A DNA stretch of 64,000 nt from Vibrio stylophorae (GTDB lineage Bacteria > Pseudomonadota > Gammaproteobacteria > Enterobacterales > Vibrionaceae): positions 124,001-188,000 of the forward strand of contig NZ_CAKLDI010000002.1 of assembly GCF_921293875.1 (NCBI RefSeq), written 5' to 3'. Position 1 is the first letter of the stretch. The number at the start of each line of letters is the position of its first letter. Positions 24,731 to 33,831 of the stretch are shown in pieces. The notes beneath the pieces are model-generated. The model did no database searches. It was given only the letters and a program-made list of their open reading frames with translations, and was not told where the DNA came from. The position numbers were made by a program, and so were the translations under genes.

Positions 24731-25993
24731 ATGCTTGTGAGTTTTATGTCACGCCTATCTTTCTCTTTATGTTGGCTTCCTGAGAGTCGATTATTCTTAC
24801 CACTGGTTGTGGTGGTTTTGACGGTCGTCAGTTTGCCTGCGTCGTGGCTCAATCAGACGCATCTACCTATGCTGATTGAACTGCCCTATGTGTTGTTAGG
24901 TTTGGCACTGCTACTCAGCCATCTCTATCACCAAGGACGCAATGCGCGAGTCGCGCTGCTTTTATTAGTGGCCTACTACATTATTCAGACTCGGCTACAA
25001 GCGCCGCTTACCATGGGCACCACGCGCCTTGAATATGTGCTGCTTGGCTCTTTACTCAGCTTGAATTTACTTTATCTCACTCTTTTTTCTGAGCTGCGTT
25101 TATGGGGACAAAAAGGCATCCTCTATCTGTTCTTTTTGCTGTTGCAGATAGGCTGGGGCGCACTGGTGATCGATTATGACAAAGCGCATGATATTAGCTA
25201 CTTATGGCAAGGGTATCTCTTCCACTATGAGCCATGGAGTCCTTTCCCCATCCTAAGCTTGTGCATGATTGGGATCTGTACTTTGATTGCGGCGTTGTTG
25301 GCACTCAAGCGTCATCAAACGGGCGATCATGCCATCTATATTGCGCTGCTGGTCAGTAGTTTTACCTTTGTCTTTTTCTCTAAACCCCTGATTTCTGCCA
25401 CGCTTTTTAGCTTGGGTGGGCTATTTCTTCTATTGGGTTTATTGCGCTGCAGTTTAGATTTGGCTTTTGTCGATGCACTTACAGGCATTCATGGCCGACG
25501 CGCCTTGGAATCCGAGCTCAAACATGTGGGCCGCTGCTATACGCTGGCGATGCTTGATGTGGATCATTTCAAGAAATTCAATGATACCTATGGCCATGAA
25601 ACTGGCGATGATGTGCTAAAAGTGGTGGCCAAATTGATGCAAGAGACGGGCTGCGGCGCGCAGGCTTATCGCTATGGCGGCGAGGAATTCACCATTTTGT
25701 TTCGTGGCAAGACGTCGCGCGAGTGTCTTGAGGCATTGGATCAGCTGCGCTGTGCGATTGCCGATTATCCGCTTTATTTGCGCAACAATAAAAATCGCCC
25801 TGAAGATGATGAAGCAGGGCGTAAGCGACGTGGTCAAAATGCAGCGACAAAAGCGGTGCATGTGACGATCAGTATTGGCGTTGCTGATAATCAATATTTT
25901 GATAGTGTCGATGAGACCTTGAAAGCGGCAGATAAGGCGCTTTATGGTGCCAAAAAGAAGGGACGAAACTGCGTGCAAAGCGCTGTGGTGTGA
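24731..25993 (+). CDS. Membrane-anchored GGDEF diguanylate cyclase
   Basis: A 420-residue protein. About seven hydrophobic helices fill residues 10-250 and form an unclassified membrane sensor. A GGDEF domain follows (FVDALTGIHGRRALESEL, LDVDHFKKFNDTYGHETGDDVL, then YRYGGEEFTIL). The active-site GGEEF is intact, so it should make cyclic di-GMP. The usual RxxD inhibitory site five residues before GGEEF is absent, suggesting weak product inhibition. The start could also be the ATG at 24746. It is monocistronic, with a terminator after it. Confidence 0.9.
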   Translation: MLVSFMSRLSFSLCWLPESRLFLPLVVVVLTVVSLPASWLNQTHLPMLIELPYVLLGLALLLSHLYHQGRNARVALLLLVAYYIIQTRLQAPLTMGTTRLEYVLLGSLLSLNLLYLTLFSELRLWGQKGILYLFFLLLQIGWGALVIDYDKAHDISYLWQGYLFHYEPWSPFPILSLCMIGICTLIAALLALKRHQTGDHAIYIALLVSSFTFVFFSKPLISATLFSLGGLFLLLGLLRCSLDLAFVDALTGIHGRRALESELKHVGRCYTLAMLDVDHFKKFNDTYGHETGDDVLKVVAKLMQETGCGAQAYRYGGEEFTILFRGKTSRECLEALDQLRCAIADYPLYLRNNKNRPEDDEAGRKRRGQNAATKAVHVTISIGVADNQYFDSVDETLKAADKALYGAKKKGRNCVQSAVV

Positions 25994-26055
25994 GTCCGTT
26001 ACTCTTATATCTGCCTTGTATTTTTATGATGCGTGCTTGATAGGCAGTGAGCCAT

Positions 26056-26085
26056 AAAAAAGCGCAGCTTCGGCTGCGCTTTTTC
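26056..26085. terminator. Bidirectional terminator
   Basis: AAAAAGCGCAGC and GCTGCGCTTTTT flank a TTCG-type tetraloop between convergent genes. Confidence 0.85.
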
Positions 26086-26126
26086 TTGATTGAGAATCAC
26101 TGGATGTGATGGCTGGCAGACATGAT

Positions 26127-27044
26127 TTAGCAGCGAAAGCCAAACACCGCATCAATCAATTTTAGCATTAAGCCTTTTTCAATCTCCTCAGGATCGCGAT
26201 CAGCAAGGTACTCCACAAAATCAATACCGATAAATTTGCGATGCTGCGCCAGTTGATGGACTAAATGGATAGCTTCACGCGGCATTAAGCCGCCAATATT
26301 GGGGGTGGCGCAGGCGCGGTGGTAGCAGCCCTCAAGGCAGTCATAGTCAAAGGTGACATAGAAATAGTCATACTCTTGCTCAAGCTTATCCATCAGCCTT
26401 TGCAGCGCATGATGAAATCCCTGCTGATCAATCCACGCCATATCCATCAGAGTGATAGGGTGCTGGTCAATGAGCGCTTTCTCGCCCAGCATCAGATCGC
26501 GCTGGGCAAACAAAATGAGATCCTGTGGAGCAAGCGAAGTGAGTCTGGGGCCTTGCCAATCCTGATGGGCGCTAAGGCGCATTAATATACTGGCTGGTTT
26601 GCCATGTAAATTGCTTTTCGTGCTGTCATTACAATCGGCATGGGCATCAATCCAAACCACGGCCATACGCTTATTTTGTGATTGAACATGATCCAATGCG
26701 GCTTGCACGGTTGCTAGGGCAATCGCGTGATCGCCTCCAAAGGTGATCGGTATTGCGCCTTGTTGGTAGCTTTCAATTAAAGCTTGGTAGAGATCATAGC
26801 TATAGTGCGCAAGTGCCGCGTATGTTTGATTTGCGTCGAGCGCCGCATGGACTTGGGGGCTTAACCTAATATTACCGCAATCTTGAATTTGGCTTTGCCA
26901 ACGTTGGTTACGAATTGTGATCCAATCTGTCAGGCCAAATTCACCATCGGCAAAGGATCGTCGCAGGAAGTCAACACCACAAATTTGGCTTTGCGCTGCG
27001 CCGCTGTGATCAAAAGGGGCACCGTAGAAATGATATTGCCGCAT
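26127..27044 (-). CDS. Arginase/ureohydrolase family enzyme
   Basis: A 305-residue member of the binuclear-manganese ureohydrolases. The metal ligands are visible in PITFGGDHAIAL, WIDAHADCN and FDYDCLEGC. The SNLHGKPAS segment after the second motif resembles true arginases, which split arginine to ornithine and urea, but agmatinase or formimidoylglutamase cannot be excluded. The third metal motif reads FDYDCLE where FDxDxxDP is usual, a mild deviation. AAGGA precedes the ATG. No other arginine genes are adjacent. Confidence 0.82.
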   Translation of the reverse strand: MRQYHFYGAPFDHSGAAQSQICGVDFLRRSFADGEFGLTDWITIRNQRWQSQIQDCGNIRLSPQVHAALDANQTYAALAHYSYDLYQALIESYQQGAIPITFGGDHAIALATVQAALDHVQSQNKRMAVVWIDAHADCNDSTKSNLHGKPASILMRLSAHQDWQGPRLTSLAPQDLILFAQRDLMLGEKALIDQHPITLMDMAWIDQQGFHHALQRLMDKLEQEYDYFYVTFDYDCLEGCYHRACATPNIGGLMPREAIHLVHQLAQHRKFIGIDFVEYLADRDPEEIEKGLMLKLIDAVFGFRC

Positions 27045-27120
27045 GACTGATTCCTTGCAGATGTAGTGATGAAAGAATATTCAATCTAATCAAGTACAAA
27101 GGAAAAAGATAGGGGTGTTC

Positions 27121-27240
27121 TCAATTGAGCAGAATACCACCAATGAGCATGACGAAAATCAATAGAAAAAAGACATAGCTGAGCATTTTGGCTTTTTGAT
27201 TCTCAGGCATTTTGTCTTGCTGCTTTTTTTTGGCGTTCAT
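27121..27240 (-). CDS. Small membrane protein, 39 aa
   Basis: A short ORF encoding a lysine-rich N-terminus (MNAKKKQQDKMPENQKAKM) and one hydrophobic C-terminal helix (YVFFLLIFVMLIGGILLN). Composition and layout are typical of a small inner-membrane protein. The ribosome binding site is weak, which lowers certainty. It lies 76 bases downstream of the arginase-family gene's start on the same strand, apparently with its own promoter. Confidence 0.5.
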   Translation of the reverse strand: MNAKKKQQDKMPENQKAKMLSYVFFLLIFVMLIGGILLN

Positions 27241-27462
27241 CGAAAAATACACGGTTTATTTATTAATACATCACTAACCGCATGATAAGCAGACAATTCG
27301 AGCGCAACAATCCTAAAAAAAATACGAGATTGATCATTGTGGAGGCGTTCACGATTGCACTGTAAGTTGTGGCATATTGCAAACAAATATCACTAAAACG
27401 AATGGGTTTAAAGGCCATATTGAGAGGGTGGTGAGCGAGCGATGGCGCAGGGCTAAAAAGCA

Positions 27463-27489
27463 TTCGCTCACCCCAAATAGGTGAGCGAA
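27463..27489. terminator. Hairpin terminator after the nitroreductase gene
   Basis: The 10-bp perfect arms TTCGCTCACC and GGTGAGCGAA enclose a 7-base loop. On the minus strand TGCTTTTT follows, suiting the nitroreductase gene that ends at 27525. Confidence 0.7.
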
Positions 27490-27524
27490 GCGATTTTTAG
27501 CAAAGGTATTTGCGGGGGAATGAT

Positions 27525-28238
27525 TTAGTGGGTGAATACCACCTCTTGGTTGGGCACGCGATCACGCGGGGCATAGGTTCCTTCGGGGACCCCTTCACCA
27601 CAACCAATCACCATACAAATTTCTGTTTGCTTCGCAAGCCCCAGCAGCTTTTTGACGCGTTTTGAATCAAACCCTTCCATAGGGCATGTGTCATAGCCTT
27701 GATCTTTCATGGCGGCCATAAAGGTCATGGCCGCGATCCCCGCAGTTTTGTGCAGGCAAACGCGTAAATCAGCTTTGCTCACTTGGCGCACAATGGGTTT
27801 TTTAAGACCCAGAAAAAAGCACAAAATCTGACGTAAGCGCCCGAAAATACCGAAGCGATCATTTCGATAGAGAAAGGGGATCAGCTTTTCATAATATTGA
27901 AATGCGCGCGCAGCCCTTTGTGGCGACTGCGACTGAAAATTATCTCGTACCACTTGTGCGTTACGCTTGGCGCGCTCTTTCCATTTTTGCGGTGTAATGG
28001 TAATCACCACCAATTCACGCGCTGTGGTGGCAGCATTTTGTCCCATGCAAAAATGAGCGAGGAGTTTGCGCTTTTGTGGGTCGATCACGCGGTGAAACTC
28101 CCAAAGCTGCATATTGGAGCTATTGGGTGAGAGCAGGGCTAAATCGATGGCACGCTGCACTTTGTGGTGATCAAATTCACTGTCTTGGTTAAATTTTCGC
28201 ACCGAGCGGCGCGCTTCAATAACGGCGGAAAAGTCCAT
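27525..28238 (-). CDS. Nitroreductase-family flavoprotein
   Basis: The start at 28238 (MDFSAVIEARRSVRKF) is preferred over a GTG at 28253; neither has a strong ribosome binding site. The 237-residue protein shows FMN-binding features of nitroreductases: RRSVRKF at the N-terminus, LLSPNSSNMQLWEFH and the late GYDTCPMEGFDSKRVKKLLGL with VIGCGEG. An inserted basic segment (RNAQVVRDNFQSQSPQRAAR) is longer than in NfsB. It reduces nitro, quinone or similar acceptors with NAD(P)H; the natural substrate is unknown. Confidence 0.88.
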   Translation of the reverse strand: MDFSAVIEARRSVRKFNQDSEFDHHKVQRAIDLALLSPNSSNMQLWEFHRVIDPQKRKLLAHFCMGQNAATTARELVVITITPQKWKERAKRNAQVVRDNFQSQSPQRAARAFQYYEKLIPFLYRNDRFGIFGRLRQILCFFLGLKKPIVRQVSKADLRVCLHKTAGIAAMTFMAAMKDQGYDTCPMEGFDSKRVKKLLGLAKQTEICMVIGCGEGVPEGTYAPRDRVPNQEVVFTH

Positions 28239-28303
28239 AAAACACGGGTTCACTATTCAAATGGAAAATCGAGTGTATCAGCTCGTTGCGAGTAAAAGCG
28301 TTA

Positions 28304-28546
28304 TTAGTCTTGGCTTTTGAGTAAGCGAATTTGGCTAAATCCCAATTTTTGAAAGTAACTATCACGATGGTTTTTCACCGCTTTGCCATCAGCCATCTGC
28401 TCGAGTTGGCGCTCGGTTTGCAAAAATTTCTCGATGTTAATGCCTTCAGCTGCTGCCGCTGCTTCATGAGCGGTACGAAACTGGGTAAAGCTGTAGGGCA
28501 TGGTTTTGGTTTCACCTTTGTAGGTGTAGGTCAGCAAGCGAGCCAT
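28304..28546 (-). CDS. Small conserved protein (DUF2960-like)
   Basis: The start at 28546 (MARLLTYTYKGETKTMPYSF) follows GGAG; the longer frame to 28777 overlaps the next gene and is not used. The 80-residue protein resembles DUF2960, a vibrio family of unknown function, with an AHEAAAAAEGINIEKFLQTE helix in the middle. It lies 80 bases downstream of the OmpV-like gene on the same strand and may be co-transcribed with it. Confidence 0.75.
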   Translation of the reverse strand: MARLLTYTYKGETKTMPYSFTQFRTAHEAAAAAEGINIEKFLQTERQLEQMADGKAVKNHRDSYFQKLGFSQIRLLKSQD

Positions 28547-28625
28547 AGCGTTCTCCAAAAATAAAGGGCGCAGCCTAGTGCGCCCCTGATTGAATGTCAA
28601 CGACCAAGCAAAGCTTGGCGCGCCG

Positions 28626-30116
28626 TTAAAAGTCCCACTGTAGATACAAGGTATTGTAGTTACTGCCACCTTTGATGCGATTGTATTGCGATGCGGACTC
28701 AAAAATTGCAGAGCGATGGTGCAAGCTATAACCAAACCATAGCTGGTCATAGGATGGTGCATTGAAGAGATCGCCAATATTGATATCGATGGAGAGATCC
28801 AAATAGTTCAGCAAATGACTGGCTTTATAGCCTTTTTCTTCCATCTCCTTGGCTTCAATATGGGTGATGTTTTCGACATAGGACATCCCTTCAGCCACAC
28901 CAAAGCGCCACTTGGTTGGCCAATTGACCGTGTAGTACGCTTTGATCGCCAGTACCGCTTCTGCGGTATTACGCTGCACCTCTGATTGCCAATGCCAAAC
29001 CAGCCCCGGCGTGAGATAGATATCAATCGGCAGGCCAAAGAGCGTGTCCGTCAGTGGTTGTCCATAAAACAGGGAGGTCATGGTGTTATTGTGCGGATCG
29101 CGCTCATAGCCGCCCGTATAGATGTCACCAATATTGGATGGTGTTGCCAGCCCTTGCGCAAGGCGAATATAAGGTCGGGTGGTGAGCTGACGTCCTGTTC
29201 GGCGATGATGTTCTGGCGTATTAAAAAAGCCAAAGCCAACAAAGGCTTCGGTTTGCCAGTTACTGTCCATGGTGTCTGCGTGACGAATGGCATCACTAAA
29301 ATAGGTGCCATGCAGTGCGCCGAGTAAATAAAGGTTGGAATAGAGATGAATGCGCCCATCAATTCCCATTTTGAGATCAACCCCAGCGCCGACATCGGTC
29401 TGATTCAGACCATAAAAATGATCATTATGACGCGCGCTGTTATAACGCAGCGCTGCGGTAGGTTGAAGTAACCAACCCTCCCCTTGCCACTGACCGGTCA
29501 CGCCCAATTCTGAATGCCAGCGCCAAGCTTTAGCGCTCATCAGTTCGCCGTAGAGATTGTAGGTATCATTGAGCTGATAATTCAGTGATAAGCCCAGATC
29601 ACTGCTATCGCCGCCCCAAGCATTTTGCATATCAGCGGGCAGATCGAAAAAGTGAAATTGTAATTTGGCATTGAGTTGCCACTGGTCATGTTGCCAAAGG
29701 TGAAGGCCGCCTTCGGTGCCATCGATATAACCATATTCACCTTGATAAAACAGCACAGGTAACATGGTACTCACGCGGCTTTCCATTTCGCTGCCCGCAG
29801 GCACAATGTGATCGGCATAGGGAACAGTGGCTTGGCGATAGAGCAGGGCAATCCCCCAGTTTTGCTCTTCACTGGCAGCAGACCAGCGTGAACCGCTGAA
29901 AGGTAACGTATTTTCAGGTGCGGTTACAGACGTTGGCGCTGTTTCAGTGGATTGGCTTGGCTGACGATTTGTGTCTGGCGCGTTTTGGGGCTCGGTATGC
30001 GCTTGATCAATCGCGTCTTGAGTGATATGGGTTTGAGAGAAAGCGGGCAAGCTGTAAATAAAAAATAACAGAGTCGTTAAACAGCAAAACGGCAATGAAC
30101 GACGATTAAATGTCAT
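28626..30116 (-). CDS. MipA/OmpV-like outer-membrane barrel protein
   Basis: The start at 30116 (MTFNRRSLPFCCLTTLLFFIYSL) gives a signal peptide ending at PAFS. A disordered Gln/Thr/Pro-rich stretch of about 50 residues follows, then beta-barrel sequence with alternating aromatic strands (WGIALLYRQATVPY, LQFHFFDLP, WRWHSELGVTGQW) ending in a terminal Phe (LYLQWDF), the outer-membrane insertion signal. The central region resembles MipA/OmpV proteins, but the C-terminal half, with NWPTKWRFGVAEGMSYVE, is longer than in that family. Role unknown. Confidence 0.75.
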   Translation of the reverse strand: MTFNRRSLPFCCLTTLLFFIYSLPAFSQTHITQDAIDQAHTEPQNAPDTNRQPSQSTETAPTSVTAPENTLPFSGSRWSAASEEQNWGIALLYRQATVPYADHIVPAGSEMESRVSTMLPVLFYQGEYGYIDGTEGGLHLWQHDQWQLNAKLQFHFFDLPADMQNAWGGDSSDLGLSLNYQLNDTYNLYGELMSAKAWRWHSELGVTGQWQGEGWLLQPTAALRYNSARHNDHFYGLNQTDVGAGVDLKMGIDGRIHLYSNLYLLGALHGTYFSDAIRHADTMDSNWQTEAFVGFGFFNTPEHHRRTGRQLTTRPYIRLAQGLATPSNIGDIYTGGYERDPHNNTMTSLFYGQPLTDTLFGLPIDIYLTPGLVWHWQSEVQRNTAEAVLAIKAYYTVNWPTKWRFGVAEGMSYVENITHIEAKEMEEKGYKASHLLNYLDLSIDINIGDLFNAPSYDQLWFGYSLHHRSAIFESASQYNRIKGGSNYNTLYLQWDF

Positions 30117-30258
30117 GAAAAAACTCAATGAAAAGAAATGGATAAAAAAGCATGACTGGCGCGTAGAAAAAATATCAAAAAAGCACGATCGCCTCGCTAT
30201 GCAAGGGAGGCATTATCTTGTACGGTGCTTCAAAATACTAGTGATGAGAGAACCACTT

Positions 30259-31161
30259 ATGGTCAAACAGATTCAAATGACGTCTACTGGATCGCAATTT
30301 TCACAATTCGTTCAGGGCTATTGGCGCTTGGCTGAATGGGGCATGACGCAGCAGCAGCGTTTAACCTTTATCAAGCAGCATTTAGAGCTGGGTATTGATA
30401 CGGTGGATCACGCCGATATTTATGGCGGTTATCAGTGTGAGCAACTGTTTGGGGAAGCGTTGGCACTTGAGCCAAGTTTGCGTGAGCAGCTGACCATTGT
30501 GACCAAGTGCGACATCAAATTGACGGCGTTTTCACCAGCGCAGCGCATCAATTACTACGATTGCAGTGCGGCACATATTGAAGCATCGGTGAACAATAGC
30601 CTGCAACGTTTGGGCATTGAGCAAATTGATACTTTGTTGATTCACCGCCCTGATTATTTGATGAATGCGGATGAAGTGGCGCAGGTCTTTGATGCACTGC
30701 ATCAGGCAGGTAAAGTGGCCAGCTTTGGTGTGTCCAACTTTACGCCAAGTCAATTTGATTTGTTGCAATCACGTCTAGATGCCCCTTTGGTGACTAACCA
30801 AGTGGAAATTAACCCAGTGAATATGCAAGTGCTCGATGATGGCACCTTAGATCAAATGCAGCAGTATCGTATTCACCCGATGGCTTGGTCCTGTCTAGCA
30901 GGCGGTGAGATTTTTACCGGTCAAAGTGAGCAGCACCTTCGCTTGCGTCAAACCTTGCAAATCATTGCTGATGCACAGGGGGCGACCTTAGATCAGATCA
31001 TCTATGCATGGATTTTAGCGATGCCATCGCAACCACTACCGATTATCGGCTCAGGCAATATTGATCGCGTGAAGCAAGCGGTCGCGGCAAGCCGTATTGA
31101 GCTGACACGTGAGCAGTGGTATGAAATTTGGGTCGCCAGTAAAGGTCATGGCGTGCCATAA
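30259..31161 (+). CDS. ydhF: Aldo/keto reductase YdhF
   Basis: The start at 30259 (MVKQIQMTSTGSQFSQFVQGYWRLAEW) reproduces the N-terminus of E. coli YdhF; the upstream in-frame ATG at 30115 overlaps the divergent gene and is rejected. The 300-residue protein has the AKR catalytic Asp/Tyr segment (DTVDHADIYGGYQCE), LLIHRPDYLM, FGVSNFTPSQFDLLQS and the NADPH-binding PLPIIGSGNIDR. It reduces aldehydes or ketones of unknown identity. A terminator follows. Confidence 0.92.
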   Translation: MVKQIQMTSTGSQFSQFVQGYWRLAEWGMTQQQRLTFIKQHLELGIDTVDHADIYGGYQCEQLFGEALALEPSLREQLTIVTKCDIKLTAFSPAQRINYYDCSAAHIEASVNNSLQRLGIEQIDTLLIHRPDYLMNADEVAQVFDALHQAGKVASFGVSNFTPSQFDLLQSRLDAPLVTNQVEINPVNMQVLDDGTLDQMQQYRIHPMAWSCLAGGEIFTGQSEQHLRLRQTLQIIADAQGATLDQIIYAWILAMPSQPLPIIGSGNIDRVKQAVAASRIELTREQWYEIWVASKGHGVP

Positions 31162-31190
31162 GTCGTAGTTCCATTGCTTAAATGGCTTTA

Positions 31191-31217
31191 AAGCTTCGCG
31201 ATTGGCGAAGCTTTTTT
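31191..31217 (+). terminator. Rho-independent terminator
   Basis: AAGCTTCGC and GCGAAGCTT form a stem followed by a T run. Confidence 0.85.
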
Positions 31218-31471
31218 ATTTTTGTGCCGCTATTTCCCTTTGTTTCATATTGAAATACCGCTTTTATAAAACGAGATCTCCCATCAAGTTTTTAGGGATC
31301 AAATTGTATCCTCGCTGCACTGATTGTGACGCAACAAAGAACTTCGCTTTGTTTTCTTAGGTTAAAAATCCAACTGTGATCTTCATGCTTGTTTATACAA
31401 CTAGACAAGTGGATATTTTAACCATAGCAAACGTTTCCGTTGTCGTTTGCAATTAGCAAAGGGGAAGCAGT
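31218..31471 (+). promoter_or_regulatory. Promoter region of the PTS/phosphotriesterase operon, with a GntR/HutC-type operator
   Basis: GTTTATAC at 31391-31398 fits the GTNTANAC core bound by HutC-subfamily GntR regulators, and one such regulator is the last gene of the operon. Downstream, GCAAACG (31427-31433) and CGTTTGC (31444-31450) form an interrupted inverted repeat that could be a second operator. I see no ORF here. Confidence 0.5.
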
Positions 31472-32461
31472 ATGACCTTCATTCGAACCTTGACGCAAGA
31501 CATTCAACCGAGCGAACTCGGTGTGACCTATGCGCACGATCATATCTATTGCCTTCCCCCTTACTGGCAGAGCAAAGGTGAAGCGGACTTACTTTTGGAT
31601 GACGCGCAGGCATCCGGGAAAGAGCTGGCAGACTTTGTCGCCTGCGGTGGCCAAAGCATCTACGATGCCACGGCACCTGATTACGGTCGTGATGTGCGCG
31701 TTGTGGCGGCGCTGGCGCAGCAATATCAAGTGAATATCATTGCCACAGCGGGGTTGAACAAAGGTTTTTTATGGTCATCGCGCTACCCACATGCCAAGAC
31801 CCATCCACATTGTGGCGAGAGCTTTGCACAATGGATTGAGCGACACAGCGTTGAGCAAATCAGCCAGCATATTGCTGCTGAAGTGGTGGTTGGCATTGAA
31901 GGCACCGCCTTTCGCGCAGGCGTCATTAAATGCGGTACAGGGTATAACCAGATTTCCCCACTTGAACACAAGGTGATGCAGGCCACGGCGCTTGCCGTCA
32001 AAGAGACGGGCGCGCCGATGCATTGTCATACCGAAATGGGCACCATGGCACTTGAGCAGCTGGCGATTTTAAAGCAGCAGGGCGTGGATCTATCACGAGT
32101 GGGGCTGGCTCATCTGGATCGCAATCCTGATCCTTGGTTGCACCAACAAATTGCTAAAACAGGCGCCTTTCTTTGCTTTGATGGCATGAGTCGAATCAAA
32201 TATTTTCCTGAGCATATTCGCAGCCAAGCCTTAATTGCGCTTTGCAAAAAGGGCTATCAGCAACAGATTTTGATTGGCGGTGATTTTGCACGAAAAAGTA
32301 TGAGTGCCCATTATGGCCTCGGTGGTTTGGGCTTGGCTTATATCCTCAGAGATTGGCGACCACGTTTTGTGCAAGAGGCGCACGCGGAAGGGCTTGATGG
32401 CGAAGCGCTGCTCCATGACTTTTTTGTCGCAAACCCTGCGCGCTATTTGCAGTTTGCATAA
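31472..32461 (+). CDS. Phosphotriesterase-family metal hydrolase (PHP/lactonase type)
   Basis: A 329-residue TIM-barrel hydrolase. YAHDHIY near the N-terminus is the HxH metal motif. IEGTAFRAGVIKCGTG probably carries the position of the bridging residue, which is usually a carboxylated Lys or a Glu. MHCHTEMG, GLAHLDRNPD and ILIGGDFARKS supply the remaining ligands. Members of this group act as lactonases or phosphodiesterases on sugar-derived substrates. The downstream PTS genes suggest the substrate is a phosphorylated sugar lactone or similar compound made during uptake. First gene of the operon, seven bases before the creatininase-family gene. Confidence 0.88.
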   Translation: MTFIRTLTQDIQPSELGVTYAHDHIYCLPPYWQSKGEADLLLDDAQASGKELADFVACGGQSIYDATAPDYGRDVRVVAALAQQYQVNIIATAGLNKGFLWSSRYPHAKTHPHCGESFAQWIERHSVEQISQHIAAEVVVGIEGTAFRAGVIKCGTGYNQISPLEHKVMQATALAVKETGAPMHCHTEMGTMALEQLAILKQQGVDLSRVGLAHLDRNPDPWLHQQIAKTGAFLCFDGMSRIKYFPEHIRSQALIALCKKGYQQQILIGGDFARKSMSAHYGLGGLGLAYILRDWRPRFVQEAHAEGLDGEALLHDFFVANPARYLQFA

Positions 32462-32470
32462 GGGGGCGTG

Positions 32471-33220
32471 ATGAATCTTGCCAATTGCAATGAATCGCAA
32501 GCCAAAGCGCTTTTAAAACAGGCCAAGCTGGCACTTTTACCGCTTGGTGCTACTGAGCCTCATGGCGATCATCTGCCGCTCAATACAGACAATCTACTGG
32601 CGGAGCGTTTTGCCAAAAAACTGGATGCAAAATTGCGTGAGCAAGGGATTGAGGTGGTGCGCTTGCCCACACTGCCCTTTAGTCAAGTGTGGTCTCTAGC
32701 TGGGTTTGCTGGCGCTTTGGATATCGGTCCTAAATTGCTGGCTGACTTATTGATTGCGCTGGCGAGTAATATGGCCGGTTACGGCATTGATACGCTGGTG
32801 GTGATCAACAGCCATTATGGCAATTTTGATGCGATGAAAGCTGCGGCGCGAACACTGAAAAAACGCGGGATCACCCTGCTTAATTTTACTTGGTATCAAA
32901 GCCAAGCACTGATTCAAACCTTACAACAAAGTCCAAGCGCGCATCCTTCCTTTATGCACGCTGATGAAATTGAAACATCCATGATGCTTTCGCTTGCTCC
33001 GGAGTGGGTTGATTTGGACAAAGCGCGCGCGCACTACCCAGATTTTCCCGACACGTTTTCATTTGAGCAGATCCCATGGCCTGAGTTTAGCGACTACAGC
33101 GTGCTTGGCGATCCGACCTTGGCATCCCAGCGTAAAGGTGATGCTGTGATTGAGCATTCGCTCAGTGCAACCCTTGCCGCGCTGAGTGGCTATTTGGAGA
33201 GTCGTTATGTTAACCCCTGA
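32471..33220 (+). CDS. Creatininase-family amidohydrolase
   Basis: The start is the ATG at 32471, preceded by GGGGG; a GTG sits directly before it. The 249-residue protein carries the family metal-binding motifs: LLPLGATEPHGDHLPLNTD near the N-terminus, VVINSHYGNFDAM around residue 120 and FMHADEIETSMMLSL around 165. Creatininases hydrolyse cyclic or linear amides. Here it presumably opens an amide or formamide bond in the imported compound. It overlaps the PTS IIA gene by 14 bases. Confidence 0.88.
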   Translation: MNLANCNESQAKALLKQAKLALLPLGATEPHGDHLPLNTDNLLAERFAKKLDAKLREQGIEVVRLPTLPFSQVWSLAGFAGALDIGPKLLADLLIALASNMAGYGIDTLVVINSHYGNFDAMKAAARTLKKRGITLLNFTWYQSQALIQTLQQSPSAHPSFMHADEIETSMMLSLAPEWVDLDKARAHYPDFPDTFSFEQIPWPEFSDYSVLGDPTLASQRKGDAVIEHSLSATLAALSGYLESRYVNP

Positions 33221-33656
33221 TCATATTTACCTCGATGCACAAGTGGACAATGCCGAGCAAGCGATTCGCGTCAGTGGCGATTGTTTACTGCGCGCAGGTG
33301 CGATTACGTCCGATTATATCGATGCCATGGTGCACAACTGGCAAGAGAATGGCGCCTATTTTGTGATTGCCCCTGGACTTGCGTTGCCCCATGCCCGTCC
33401 TGAATGTGGCGTGCTCGAAGCGCAAATCTCAATTGTTCGACTGCAAACGCCTGTGGTGTTTGGCAATGAAGAGAATGATCCCGTGGATTTGGTCATTGGC
33501 CTTGCGGCGACCGGTAGTCAGCAACATGTACAACTGATTCAAAAAGTGGCGCTGGTGCTGAGTGATGAGCGTAAATATGCCGCGCTGAAACAAGCCACAG
33601 ATAAAGAAAGTGTGATGGCGCTATTTAATGCGTCAAGTTATGCCAAGTCGGCATAG
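33207..33656 (+). CDS. PTS sugar transporter IIA (mannitol/fructose/ascorbate type)
   Basis: The start at 33207 (MLTPDHIYLDAQVDN) follows GGAGAG and gives 149 aa; a longer frame within the creatininase gene is rejected. The phosphorylatable histidine is in GLALPHARPE near residue 60, and LAATGSQQHVQLIQKVALVLSD is the usual later motif. It accepts phosphate from HPr and passes it to the IIB encoded downstream. It overlaps the creatininase-family gene. Confidence 0.9.
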   Translation: MLTPDHIYLDAQVDNAEQAIRVSGDCLLRAGAITSDYIDAMVHNWQENGAYFVIAPGLALPHARPECGVLEAQISIVRLQTPVVFGNEENDPVDLVIGLAATGSQQHVQLIQKVALVLSDERKYAALKQATDKESVMALFNASSYAKSA

Positions 33657-33831
33657 CAGCACAAGTTGAATCGACATAAACAAGCCGCGATGCGATGCGA
33701 TGCCATGCGCTGAAATGCGATACAGCCCAATTTGCATCAAAGCACATCAAGGAGGTGAAAGCCGAAAGCCGAGAATAGATAACCAACAATGTCGCCATAA
33801 CAAAATCAATAACAAAAGAAGTAGGTACACC
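33657..33831. other. Intergenic segment between PTS IIA and IIB genes
   Basis: A gap of 175 bases inside an otherwise tight operon. It contains a degenerate GATGC/ATGCGAT repeat at 33688-33722 and an unused GGAGGTG at 33752. It may hold a processing site or an internal promoter; no ORF is credible. Confidence 0.35.

Noticed and set aside
30115-30258. N-terminal extension of YdhF from the ATG at 30115
   Set aside because: It overlaps the divergent OmpV-like gene and has no counterpart in the YdhF family, whose N-terminus fits the ATG at 30259.
33688-33722. GATGC/ATGCGAT degenerate repeat as a functional element
   Set aside because: Short, imperfect and without symmetry; probably slippage-derived sequence between the PTS genes.
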